From NCBI GenBank assembly GCA_963746805.1, contig CAVVCQ010000006.1, forward strand, positions 1-64,000: DNA of 64,000 nt. The letters run 5' to 3'. The translations under genes were made by a program, and so were the position numbers. The DNA is from DATHTC01 sp963746805 (GTDB taxonomy: Bacteria; Actinomycetota; Thermoleophilia; Gaiellales; Gaiellaceae). Every line of letters starts with the position of its first letter. The first letter of the stretch is position 1. Positions 48,663 to 57,125 of this stretch are shown here, in pieces. The notes beneath the pieces were generated by a model that was not told the origin of the DNA, searched no databases, and saw only the letters and a list, made by a program, of their open reading frames with translations.

Positions 48663-49232
48663 ATGCCCGGTCTGAACGCGATCGACGGCGACGTCGCGGA
48701 GGCGCTCGAGCACATCAACGTGCCGAGCTACGTCATCGACACGAGCGGCGTCATCCGCTGGGTCAACGAGGCCGGGCGCCGTCTCGTCGGCGACGTCCGC
48801 GGCCGCCAGTTCACGTCGGTGGTCGCCCCGGAGGACACCCGTCGTGCACGCGAGGTGTTCGCCAGCAGGCTCCTCGGCACCGACCTGGGGAAGGACGCCT
48901 CGGTCGCGCTCGTCGACAGCGACGGCGCTCGGGTCTCGGTCGAGGTCAGCTCGGTGCCGCTGACGCACGGCGACCGTATCGTCGGCGTCTTCGGCCAGGT
49001 CTCGGACGTCGTCGAGGAGCCGCAGCCGCACCCCGAGCTGCACCTGACGCCCCGCCAGGCGGAGGTCCTGCGCCTGCTCGAGCGCGGTCGCTCGACCCCG
49101 GAGATGGCCGACGAGCTCCACCTCAGCCGCCAGACCGTCCGGAACCACGTCCGCCACCTCCTCCATGCCGTCGGCGCGCGCTCGCGGCTCGAGGCGGTCG
49201 CGATCGCGCGCGGCGAGTCGATCACCCGCTGA
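48663..49232 (+). CDS. PAS-domain LuxR-type transcriptional regulator
   Basis: A 189-residue protein with a PAS sensor (about 10-115: VPSYVIDTSGVIRWVNEAGR, RIVGVFGQVSDV) followed by a LuxR HTH (LTPRQAEVLRLLERGRSTPE and LHLSRQTVRNHVRHLLHAVG). The ATG at 48663 is used; a TTG at 48624 would overlap the previous stop by four bases. PAS-LuxR proteins of this size are common in Actinobacteria and sense redox, light or small ligands. No cofactor-binding Cys or His can be pinned down. Confidence 0.88.
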   Translation: MPGLNAIDGDVAEALEHINVPSYVIDTSGVIRWVNEAGRRLVGDVRGRQFTSVVAPEDTRRAREVFASRLLGTDLGKDASVALVDSDGARVSVEVSSVPLTHGDRIVGVFGQVSDVVEEPQPHPELHLTPRQAEVLRLLERGRSTPEMADELHLSRQTVRNHVRHLLHAVGARSRLEAVAIARGESITR

Positions 49233-49295
49233 CGCACCGCAGAATTGGCGCAACCGCGTCAGTCGGTGCGGCGCACGCTCGGGAATCCTGTCCCC

Positions 49296-49586
49296 ATGGA
49301 ATCAGGGACCGAGCCGAGCGACGTCGTCCACTTCGAGCTGCCGAAGTTCGTCGAGGTCGGCGAGCTGCTCGCGCGCCTCGGCAACCATTGCCCGGTCGCG
49401 GCGGCCGTCGACGGGAACGTCTGGCTGGTCACCGCCGCCGTGGGCGACGGCCACGAGCTCGCGATCGTGCTGCGCGAGGTCGAGCGCTACATCGCCGACG
49501 CGCAGCTGCTGGCGATCCGCTTCTGCGTGGACGACCGCTACTACGTGATGCAGAACCCGCCGCTCTCCCACTTCGAAGCGGCCTGA
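49296..49586 (+). CDS. Hypothetical small protein
   Basis: A 96-residue protein from the ATG at 49296. ESGTEPSDVVHFELPKFVEV, then GELLARLGNHCPVAAAVDGN, VWLVTAAVGDGHELAIVLRE predicts a compact alpha/beta fold with no catalytic motif. It follows the PAS-LuxR gene by 63 bases on the same strand and is convergent with the LigD-like gene eight bases away. Related short proteins occur in actinomycetes without a known function. Confidence 0.55.
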   Translation: MESGTEPSDVVHFELPKFVEVGELLARLGNHCPVAAAVDGNVWLVTAAVGDGHELAIVLREVERYIADAQLLAIRFCVDDRYYVMQNPPLSHFEAA

Positions 49587-49594
49587 GCCCCGGC

Positions 49595-50602
49595 TCAGCG
49601 GTCCTTGCGGGCGCGGCTGGGCGCGACGCGCGGCGGCTCGTCCGGCTGCTTCGGGTAGACCGGCGGCCAGGGCGCGTCGAGCAGGCCCGCGGCGCGGTCC
49701 CGCTCGTGCAGCTCGAGCAGCGGCGCCAGCGACTGCGGCGACTCGGCCATCCCTTCCCACGGGTCGCCCCGCTCGGCCAGGCGCTCGGGCACGCTCGCGA
49801 TCGTCAGCTCGTCGGGGTGGATCGCGTCCACCTCGTCCCACGTCAGCGGCGCCGACACCTGGGCGCCGGGGCGGGCGCGCACCGACCACGCGCCGAAGAC
49901 GGTCTTGTGCGGCGCGTTCTGGTTGAAGTCGACGAACACGCGGCGGCCGCGCTCCTCCTTCCACCAGGCGGCCGTGATCAGCTCCGGCCGGCGTCGCTCG
50001 AGCTCGCGCGCGGCGGCGACGGCGGCGGATCGCACCTGGTACGAGTCCCAGCGCGGCTCGAGCCGCACGTAGACGTGGAGGCCGCGGTTCCCGGTCGTCT
50101 TCGGGTAGCCGACCAGCCCGAGCTCGTCGAGCAGGAGGCGGAGCTCGGCCGCCGCGGCCCGGATGTCGTCGAACTCGACGCCCGGCTGCGGGTCGAGGTC
50201 GAGGCGCAGCTCGTCCGCGACCTCCGGCTGGTCGTGTCGGTGCGGCCAGACGTGGAAGCCGAGGCAGGCGAGGTTGACGGCCCAGAGGACGTGCGCCATG
50301 TCGGCGAGCACGAGTGCGCGGGAGGTCGTGCCGTTCGGCGTGCTGACGATCGTCGTCTGCAGCCACTCGGGCGCCGACTCGGGGACGCGCTTCTGGAAGA
50401 ACGAGCTGCCCTCGGCACCGTGCGGGAAGCGCTGCATGAGCGTCGGCCGGCCGCCGGCCGCGCGCAGGAGCGGCTCCGCGACCGCGAGGTAGTACCGCAC
50501 GAGGTCGAGCTTCGTCTCCCCGCGCTCCGAGAAGAAGATCTTGTCCGGGCTCGTGACCGTGAAATCCCGACCCGCGACGTCGACCACGACGTCTTCCGTC
50601 AC
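49595..50602 (-). CDS. LigD-type DNA polymerase/primase domain protein
   Basis: A 335-residue stand-alone polymerase domain of the non-homologous end-joining LigD family. GTG at 50602 opens TEDVVVDVAGRDFTVTSPDK. Typical segments are VRYYLAVAEPLLRAAGGRPT, LMQRFPHGAEGSSFFQKRVP, ADELRLDLDPQPGVEFDD (catalytic DxD), VGYPKTTGNRGLHVYVRLEP and VFVDFNQNAPHKTVFGAWSV, then ASVPERLAERGDPW. No ligase or phosphoesterase domain is attached, and no Ku gene is within the window. It would add nucleotides or ribonucleotides at broken ends. Confidence 0.92.
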   Translation of the reverse strand: MTEDVVVDVAGRDFTVTSPDKIFFSERGETKLDLVRYYLAVAEPLLRAAGGRPTLMQRFPHGAEGSSFFQKRVPESAPEWLQTTIVSTPNGTTSRALVLADMAHVLWAVNLACLGFHVWPHRHDQPEVADELRLDLDPQPGVEFDDIRAAAAELRLLLDELGLVGYPKTTGNRGLHVYVRLEPRWDSYQVRSAAVAAARELERRRPELITAAWWKEERGRRVFVDFNQNAPHKTVFGAWSVRARPGAQVSAPLTWDEVDAIHPDELTIASVPERLAERGDPWEGMAESPQSLAPLLELHERDRAAGLLDAPWPPVYPKQPDEPPRVAPSRARKDR

Positions 50603-50671
50603 CGGCTCACCGTATCGGGAGCCTCTCGACCCGCGTAACTCTTTCTGGAGCTCGGGATCAGGGCCGGGTCG

Positions 50672-50872
50672 ATGTACCCGATCCTCATGCGGCTGGCCGA
50701 CCGGGGGCTGCTCGAGACCACGTGGGAGCCCGATCCCCCGCCGGGCCGCCCGCCCCGACACCTCTACCGGCTCGCCGCGCCCGGCCTCGACCGGGCGGCG
50801 CAGCTCGCGGAGGACGCCGCGACGTCCGCTCCGGTCGTCGCTCGTCCGCGCCCGGCCGGGGGTGCGACGTGA
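50672..50872 (+). CDS. PadR-family regulator, 5'-truncated
   Basis: A 66-residue frame from the ATG at 50672: YPILMRLADRGLLETTWEPD, then PPRHLYRLAAPGLDRAAQL. This is the second half of a PadR winged helix. In the same frame upstream, LELGIRAGSM matches the normal preceding residues, but a TAA stops it about 33 bases before the ATG and the first helices are missing. The rest of the gene upstream is cut by the LigD gene end, so it looks 5'-deleted. Its stop overlaps the next GTG, as in PadR/membrane-protein pairs. Probably non-functional or a short dimerising remnant. Confidence 0.7.
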   Translation: MYPILMRLADRGLLETTWEPDPPPGRPPRHLYRLAAPGLDRAAQLAEDAATSAPVVARPRPAGGAT

Positions 50873-51401
50873 GCCGGACGCCCGGCGTCGACGGGCCGGC
50901 CCGCCTCCTCGCCATCGCCGTGGCGATGCTCCCGGAGACGCACCGCGAGTGGGGCGCGGCCATGACGGCGGAGCTCGCGAGCCTTCCCGACCGCGCGGCA
51001 CGGTGGCGGTTCGCGGCCGGCGCCGCCCGCGCTGCGCTGTTGGGCCGACGCCACCCGGCGACCGGCTGGACGGGCGCCGGCGTCGGCGTCTGCGCCGTGC
51101 TCGCGTGTGCCGCCGTGACCGCCCACGTGCTCGTCGCCCATCCGGGCACGGCGGCGGCGACGCCGGCGCCCCTCGTCGCGGCCCTCGTGGTCTTCCTCGT
51201 CGCCTGCCTGGCGCTGACGCTGGCTGCGCCGGCGGCGCTCACCTCGAGCGTCCTCGCCCACCGCACCGGACTCGGGATCGGCGATGCCGTGCCTGGCTGC
51301 TGCTCGTGCCGGCCGTGCTCGTCCCCCTCGGGATCGCGGGCGCCGCCCTCGCGGCCGCGGTCAGCCGCGGGCTTCGAGGAACGCGAGCACCCGCTGCGTG
51401 A
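50869..51401 (+). CDS. PadR-associated membrane protein, frameshifted
   Basis: A protein of about 177 residues that usually follows PadR. GTG at 50869 opens SRTPGVDGPARLLAIAVAML, then PETHREWGAAMTAELASLPD and RWRFAAGAARAALLGRR, typical of this actinobacterial membrane family. Hydrophobic helices at VGVCAVLACAAVTAHVLVAH and PLVAALVVFLVACLALTLAA follow. Near 51285 the frame changes to RAWLLLVPAVLVPLGIAGAA, the expected last helix, ending at 51401. The end overlaps the convergent dienelactone hydrolase-like gene by 41 bases. Function unknown. Confidence 0.7.
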
Positions 51402-51939
51402 GCAGCCTGGCGGCACCCTCGTCGTAGCTCGGCAGGCTGCTGTCGGCGAAGTAGTGCTGGTCGCCGGGGTAGAGGAACAGCTCGCCGTCGTCCGCCGCCG
51501 CGACGATCGCCCGTGCTGCGTCGATGTCGCCCTCGTCGACGAAGAACGGGTCGGCGTCCATCCCGTGCACCTGCACGGGCACGCCGGCCGGCCAGTCCGA
51601 GCCGAACTCCGACACGGGCACGGCCGAGTAGAAGAGCAGCGCCCCGCGGGCACCCGGCCGGGTCTGGGCGAGCTTCTGCGCGGGGAGCACGCCGAGCGAG
51701 AAGCCGCCGTAGACGAGCTCGGCCGGGAGCTCGTCGGCCGTGCGCACCCCGCGGTCGATGATCTCGCTCCACCCGACCTCGCCGGCATGCGCGACGCCCT
51801 CCTCGATCGAGCCGAACGTGCGGCCCTCGAAGAGGTCGGGCGTGTGCACGGTGTGGCCGGCGCCCCGCAGCTCGTCCGCGAAGGCGTGGAAGCCCTCCGT
51901 CTGGCCCATCGCGTGGTGGAAGAGCAGCACCTCTGCCAT
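51361..51939 (-). CDS. Dienelactone hydrolase-family alpha/beta hydrolase
   Basis: A 192-residue hydrolase starting AEVLLFHHAMGQTEGFHAFA from the ATG at 51939, five bases after AAGGAGG. The nucleophile elbow is YGGFSLGVL (Ser), the acid is in DADPFF and the His in PGDQHYFADSSLP. Canonical dienelactone hydrolases use Cys; this Ser variant is common in actinobacterial DLH-like proteins and points to other esters. It is transcribed away from the PAS sensor kinase. Substrate unknown. Confidence 0.9.
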   Translation of the reverse strand: MAEVLLFHHAMGQTEGFHAFADELRGAGHTVHTPDLFEGRTFGSIEEGVAHAGEVGWSEIIDRGVRTADELPAELVYGGFSLGVLPAQKLAQTRPGARGALLFYSAVPVSEFGSDWPAGVPVQVHGMDADPFFVDEGDIDAARAIVAAADDGELFLYPGDQHYFADSSLPSYDEGAARLLTQRVLAFLEARG

Positions 51940-52003
51940 GTCGCCTCCTTCGTGTCCGCGTTTGTCGCGGGACAGTACGACCGACCCTCGTAGACTCGCG
52001 CCG

Positions 52004-53419
52004 ATGGAGCCCTGGCTCGCGGAGCTGCATCGGTCGGAGGACCGCCTCCGCGCGGTGTTCGAGTCGTCGCCGCTCGCAATCGTGGAGGTCGACCTCGAGA
52101 CGCGCGTGATCCGCTGGAACCGGGCGGCCGAGCAGATCTTCGGCTGGAGACGCGACGAGATGCTCGGCAAGGCGGGGACGCCGATGGTGCCGCCCTCGCA
52201 CCGGGCCGAGCACGAGGAGCTCGTCGCGCGCGTCCGGGCCGGCGAGTCGTACGCGGGGCACCAGACGGTGCGGCTGCGGAAGGACGGGACGCCCTTCGAG
52301 GTGATGATGGCGGCCGCGCCCGTCCAGGACGAGGACGGGCACGTCGTCAGCCACCTCGTCGTCTACAACGACATCTCCGTCGCGAAGCGGCAGGAGGCGC
52401 GGCTGCAGGCGCTGATCGACTCCTCCCCGCTCGGCATCGTCGAGTTCGACCTCGAGACCAGCGTGCGGCTGTGGAACCCGGCGGCAGAGCGCATCTTCGG
52501 CTGGACGCGTGAGGAGATGGTCGGCCGGGGCGGGCTCCCGATGGCGCCGGAGTCGCGGCGGGCAGAGAGCGAGGCGCTGTTCACGCGCGTCCTCGCCGGC
52601 GAGTCGGTCAACGACTTCGAGACGGTGCGGCAGCGCAAGGACGGCACCCTCGTCGCCGTCTCGATCGCGGCCGCGCCGATACGCGACGGGTCCGGCCAGG
52701 TCGTCGGGAACATGGTCGCGTACACCGACATCGGCGAGCGCAAGGCGCAGGAGGCGGAGGTGCACCGCCTCAACGCCGAGCTCCATGCCAGGCTCGACGA
52801 GCTCGCCGCCTCGCGCTCGCGGATCGTGGCCGCCGGCGACGTGGAGCGGCGCCGCCTCGAGCGGAACCTCCACGACGGGGCGCAGCAGCGCCTGGTCGCG
52901 CTGTCGCTCGCCCTGCGTCTGGCGCGGAAGCAGCTCGACTCCAACCCGGACGCGGCCCGCGCAGCGCTGGACGCTGCCGCCGACGAGCTCTCGCTCGCGC
53001 TCGACGAGCTGCGGGAGCTCGCACGCGGCCTCCATCCGGCGGTGCTCAGCGACCACGGCCTGCGCACGGCGATCCACGCGCTCGCGAGCCGGGCGCCGCT
53101 CCCGGTCGAGATCGAGGACGTCCCCGACGGGCGCCTGCCGGAGCCGGTCGAGGCGGGCGCGTACTACCTGATCGCCGAGGCGCTGACGAACGTGACGAAG
53201 TACGCCAAGGCATCGGCGGTGCGCGTTCGGGTCGAGCCGGGCGAGGGCTGCCTCGTCGTCGAGGTGGCGGACGACGGCGTCGGCGGCGCCGACCCGGCCG
53301 GCGGCTCCGGGCTCCGGGGCCTGGCCGACCGGGTCGAGGCACTTGGCGGGTCGCTCGAGGTCGTCAGCCCGGAGGGCGAGGGCACCACCCTCCGGGCCGA
53401 GATCCCGATCGAGACCTAA
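52004..53419 (+). CDS. PAS-PAS sensor histidine kinase (HisKA_3 type)
   Basis: A 471-residue cytoplasmic kinase. Two PAS domains are at about 11-130 and 131-255: ESSPLAIVEVDLETRVIRWN and DSSPLGIVEFDLETSVRLWN, with similar tails (HLVVYNDIS and NMVAYTDIG), suggesting internal duplication. The HisKA_3 dimerisation region has RRRLERNLHDGAQQRLVALS with phosphorylatable His290. The HATPase has AYYLIAEALTNVTKYAKAS, VEVADDGVGGADP and SGLRGLADRVEALGGSLEV. No TM segment, so it senses an intracellular signal. No cognate response regulator is adjacent, so it is orphan here. Its stop overlaps the convergent RTX gene by four bases. Confidence 0.94.
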   Translation: MEPWLAELHRSEDRLRAVFESSPLAIVEVDLETRVIRWNRAAEQIFGWRRDEMLGKAGTPMVPPSHRAEHEELVARVRAGESYAGHQTVRLRKDGTPFEVMMAAAPVQDEDGHVVSHLVVYNDISVAKRQEARLQALIDSSPLGIVEFDLETSVRLWNPAAERIFGWTREEMVGRGGLPMAPESRRAESEALFTRVLAGESVNDFETVRQRKDGTLVAVSIAAAPIRDGSGQVVGNMVAYTDIGERKAQEAEVHRLNAELHARLDELAASRSRIVAAGDVERRRLERNLHDGAQQRLVALSLALRLARKQLDSNPDAARAALDAAADELSLALDELRELARGLHPAVLSDHGLRTAIHALASRAPLPVEIEDVPDGRLPEPVEAGAYYLIAEALTNVTKYAKASAVRVRVEPGEGCLVVEVADDGVGGADPAGGSGLRGLADRVEALGGSLEVVSPEGEGTTLRAEIPIET

Positions 53420-55149
53420 CGAGAGGGCAGGTCCCGGAGAAGCGCGGTCAGGTCCGCGCGGGGAAGCGTGCGCTCCTTGCCGCCGACCTTGACCCTGGTC
53501 TTGCCGTTGTCGACGCGGACGTGCTTCTTCAGCCAGTCCTTGGTCGCGGGTGCCGCCGACGTCACGCGGTTCGCGGCGAACGAGTCGATGACGACGTTGT
53601 CACCCGGGCCGCCGTCGATCGTGTCGAGGCCATCCCCACCGATCAGCACGTCGTCACCCGCGCCGCCGAGCAGCACGTCGCCGCCGTCGCCACCGATCAG
53701 GATGTCGTCGCCGTCGCCGCCGGCGAGCGTCAGCAGCATCGCGGTGGCGGCCAGCGCGGACGCGTCGAGCACGTCGCTCCCGAACAGCCCGTTCACCGTC
53801 AGCCGGTCGCTGCCGGCGATCCCGCCGGAGACCGAGACGCGCGCGGACAGGTCGGAGACCTGCACGTTGGTGCCCGCGCCGGTGATGCTGGCGATGTCGT
53901 CGCCGTTCGTGGCGTTCACGACCACGTTGTCGGCCGCGAGGTCGTTCCCGCCGCCGGACGCCGCGAGGTCCGCCGTCACGTTGACGACGTCGGTCCCCGA
54001 CAGGTCGTTGACCGTGAGCAGGTCCGTGCCGCCGAAGGCCTTGGCAACGATGGACTCGACGTCGTCGAGATCCATCACGATGTTGCCGAGGTTCCGGGTG
54101 AACAGCACACGCCCACCGTTCGCCGAGGCGGCCAGCTGCTCGTCGCCGTTGCTGCCGTTGAACAGCATCGTGTCGGTGCCGTCCTGGCCCTCGACCACAT
54201 CGCTGCCGTCACCGGGATCCCACTGGAACGTGTCGTTCCGGGCTCCGAGGAACGCGACGTCGTTGCCCTGCTGGCCGTCGACGAAGTCGTTGCCGTCGCC
54301 GCCGAGCAGGAGGTCGATCCCGTTGCTGCCGAGGATCATGTCGTTGCCGGTACCGCCGTCGACCGTGACCTTGATCAGCGCGGCCAGGTTCCCGGTCGCC
54401 GAGAAGGTGTCGTTGCCGCCGTTGGCGTTGAGGACGAGGTTCTCCGACGTGCCCATGTCGATCGCGAAGGGTGCCGGGTCGATCCGGTCGAAGCGGACCC
54501 GGGCCCCGTTCGCGGTGGCGGTGAACTGCTCGGCGCCGCCGCCGCCGTTGACCGCGACGGTGTCGGAGCCCTCGCCGCCCTCGTTGAGATCGGTGTCGTC
54601 GCCCGGATTCCAGATCATCCGGTCGTCGCCGCCCTGCCCGAAGACCTGGTCGTCGGCGTCACCGCCGGTCAGGGTGTCGTTCTCGGTTCCACCGAACAGG
54701 AAGTCGAACCCGCCGCGGCCGAGGAGCGTGTCGGTGCCGGCCTGGCCGAAGAGCCGGTCGTTCCCGGCGCCGCCGGTGAGGGTGTCGTTGTCGGCGCCGC
54801 CGAACAGGCTCGCTGCAGGCAGGTCGCCGTTGGTCTGGTCGAGGTTGATGGTGTCGTTGCCGCCGAGCCCGATGACCCGGATCTGCGCGGTGTTGGCCAC
54901 CGTCGGCGTCCCGCCGACGACGGCGACCGCGCCGCCGTTCACCAGGATCGTTCCCGCGGCGTTCCGGCTGACCGCGATCGAGTTGTCGAGGGCGTCGCCG
55001 GTGACCGTCAGCACGCCGGCGCTGAACGTCGCGGTCGTGGCCGCGCTCGCCGGCGGGCTCGTGATGCCGAGCACCGCAGCGCCGATGATGACACCGACGA
55101 GCAGCCGGATCGATGCGCGTCGCCGGGGGGTGTTGGGTGTTGCCTGCAT
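53416..55149 (-). CDS. Secreted RTX (calcium-binding nonapeptide repeat) protein
   Basis: A 577-residue exported protein. Signal peptide SIRLLVGVIIGAAVLGITSP, then repeated GGxGxDxLx motifs: GGNDTINLDQTNGD, GGADNDTLTGGAGNDRLFGQ, AGTDTLLGRGGFDFLFGG, GGTGNDMILGSNGIDLLLGG, DGGDVLLGGAGDDVLIGGDG. These wind into calcium-stabilised beta-roll parallel strands. The spacers between arrays are longer than in classical RTX toxins and no lipase, protease or haemolysin catalytic domain is present, so a structural or adhesion role is likely. The C terminus (KHVRVDNGKTRVKVGGKERT) lacks a typical type I secretion signal. Confidence 0.9.
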   Translation of the reverse strand: MQATPNTPRRRASIRLLVGVIIGAAVLGITSPPASAATTATFSAGVLTVTGDALDNSIAVSRNAAGTILVNGGAVAVVGGTPTVANTAQIRVIGLGGNDTINLDQTNGDLPAASLFGGADNDTLTGGAGNDRLFGQAGTDTLLGRGGFDFLFGGTENDTLTGGDADDQVFGQGGDDRMIWNPGDDTDLNEGGEGSDTVAVNGGGGAEQFTATANGARVRFDRIDPAPFAIDMGTSENLVLNANGGNDTFSATGNLAALIKVTVDGGTGNDMILGSNGIDLLLGGDGNDFVDGQQGNDVAFLGARNDTFQWDPGDGSDVVEGQDGTDTMLFNGSNGDEQLAASANGGRVLFTRNLGNIVMDLDDVESIVAKAFGGTDLLTVNDLSGTDVVNVTADLAASGGGNDLAADNVVVNATNGDDIASITGAGTNVQVSDLSARVSVSGGIAGSDRLTVNGLFGSDVLDASALAATAMLLTLAGGDGDDILIGGDGGDVLLGGAGDDVLIGGDGLDTIDGGPGDNVVIDSFAANRVTSAAPATKDWLKKHVRVDNGKTRVKVGGKERTLPRADLTALLRDLPSR

Positions 55150-55414
55150 CGCTACTCCTTCGACAGCAGGTCTGGCCTGCTGTTGGATCGCTGGTTTGCG
55201 TCGTAGTGCGATGGAAAAATCGTCCCGCTGACGCAGATGCCTCGGTAGTGGGTCAGCCCGCCCGCGACGCGTGGGGCCGACCGGCGACGGCGGTACGGCC
55301 AGCCGTACGTCGCGCTCGTGATCACGCTGGCGGCGCGCTTGATCCCGGCCTGCGCGACCGGGTGCAGGCCGTCGTGCTCGCCGACCAGGCCGGGCTCGTC
55401 GACGGGGACGCGGG

Positions 55415-56207
55415 CTAGCTGCCGCGGAGCGACCGGATCGCGGCTGCGATCCAGCGCCGCTCGACCGGGACCGAGGTGAAGCCGGCGTAGAGCTTCTTCG
55501 TGCTGTCCGAGCCCAGGGCCGTGACGCCGACCTGGCGGAACGCGCCGGTGGCGTCGCGGACGAGCAGCGGCCCGCCGGAGTCGCCGCGGTTGATCGTCGA
55601 CCGCGCCCTCGTGCCGCGGGTGCAGATGTTCGTGCGGGCTGCGTAGGTCGGCCGCGTCCAGAAGACGTCCCGTCCGCAGGCCGCGTCGCGGAGGACGGTC
55701 TGGCCCGAGGCCTGCAGCGACGTCGCCTCGACCTTGCAGACGGGCGGCGCGTTGGTGCAGCCCCAGCCGGCGGTCACGACCTTCGTGCCGACGCGCGGCT
55801 CGCTCGTGGCGAGCGGAATCGTCTTCGCGGACTGCGGTGACGCGAGCCGGACGACGGCGATGTCGTCGCGGTTGTCGACGCGGAAGGTGAACGTGTCGGG
55901 GATGCGGTGGCCGAGCGTCTCGACCCGCGGCGCCTTCGGCCAGTCGGGCATGTCTGCGCCGACGACGGCGACGAGGCCGCCCGGCGGCAGGCGGGCCACG
56001 CAGTGCGCCGCGGTGAGGACGATGTCGGGCTCGACGAGCGTCCCGCCGCAGCGGTGGTCGTCCGGGCGTCTCGGCGAGGCGCAGCGAGACCATGAAGCCG
56101 TACGACGCGATCGGGGCCTTGGTGCCGCGGTGGATCGCCCCCGCCGGAGCCGCGGCCGTCGCCACGAGCACAAGGGCCAGAGCCGGCACGAGGCGACGGG
56201 TACGCAC
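55415..56207 (-). CDS. Secreted trypsin-like serine protease (S1), frameshifted
   Basis: A protease of about 264 residues. GTG at 56207 opens RTRRLVPALALVLVATAAAP, a signal peptide, then a mature N terminus IHRGTKAPIASYGFMVSLRL. At about 56065-56072 a CCC run holds one extra base: LAETP joins DDHRCGGTLVEPDIVLTAAH with catalytic His. The Asp is in RDDIAVVRL and the Ser in NRGDSGGPLLV. Cys pairs match the S1 fold, and the S1 pocket suggests trypsin-like specificity is possible but not proven. Downstream is an unassigned protein on the same strand two bases away. Confidence 0.88.
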
Positions 56208-56209
56208 GG

Positions 56210-56698
56210 CTAACCGGAGATGACCGCGCCGGACGCCGCGGTCGTCCCACCGGCGTCCTCGGCAAGCGCACGGGTTACGAAGACCGCGAAGAGGAGGAGT
56301 CCCGGGTCGATCGCCCCGGGATCGTCGATCGTGACCTTCACCGGCCGCTTGCCCCAACCCTTGCCGTCGAGCAGCACCAGCTCGCGGTCGCCGTCGGCCA
56401 GCGCGTAGCGCTCGCGCCAGCTGCTGACGGGACGGAGCTCGAGCTCGCGCCCGGCCCAGCGCACGAGGCCGCCTCGGCGGATGCTCCGCGACTCGAACTC
56501 GCCGACGAGGGTGCCTGCGACGTCGGTCGCCTCGACCCGGCTGCCCGTGAGCCCGCGGCGCGACAGCTTCCAGCTCCCCGTCGCGGTCTGGACGGTCGCA
56601 CGCCACGAGGCGAGCCCCTCGAGGCGCAGCGTGCCGACGCCCTCGAGCGCGTAGAGGTTCCGGTCGCCGGTCGTTCGGGTGAGCTCGAGGTCCGGCAT
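56210..56698 (-). CDS. Hypothetical protein
   Basis: A 162-residue protein from the ATG at 56698. PDLELTRTTGDRNLYALEGV, then TLRLEGLASWRATVQTATGS, and LVRWAGRELELRPVSSWRER, YALADGDRELVLLDGKGWGK resemble the beta-rich scramblase/LURP-one-like small proteins of actinobacteria. A hydrophobic C-terminal stretch (DPGLLLFAVFVTRALAEDAG) suggests membrane contact. It is two bases from the protease gene on the same strand, so possibly one operon. The 56699-57125 gap upstream holds no gene; its last ~80 bases have GC-rich inverted segments that I cannot name. Confidence 0.5.
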   Translation of the reverse strand: MPDLELTRTTGDRNLYALEGVGTLRLEGLASWRATVQTATGSWKLSRRGLTGSRVEATDVAGTLVGEFESRSIRRGGLVRWAGRELELRPVSSWRERYALADGDRELVLLDGKGWGKRPVKVTIDDPGAIDPGLLLFAVFVTRALAEDAGGTTAASGAVISG

Positions 56699-57125
56699 CC
56701 GCGGCGAGGGTACCCGCGCGACACGACCCCGGCACCGCCTGTCCACCACCACGAAACCCACCGAACGACCGCACGGAGGGACACTCGGGACGAGCGCCAT
56801 CGGGATTACCCGGCCGATGACGAGCAACCCGGACCTGCCGACTCCTCCGCGGGAACGGGCGCAGGACCAGGGGGCGCCGGCCGCCAGGAGCACGCCGCCG
56901 GTGCCCCCGACCCGCGTTCACGCGAAAGTGTCCGCAAATTGCGTCCGAGCGTCATCACGCGCCTTGACGCGCGGCCGGGGCAGCCCGTAGCTTCCGCTCC
57001 GCAGCGAGCACGGGACGCGAGTAGGTCGAGTCCGCGCCGGGAGACGCTAGGGGGAAGCCGCAAGGCCGAGACCGAACGTTCGTCGGAGCGGAGGACGAAA
57101 GCGCACCCGGCTCGCTGAACCTTTT

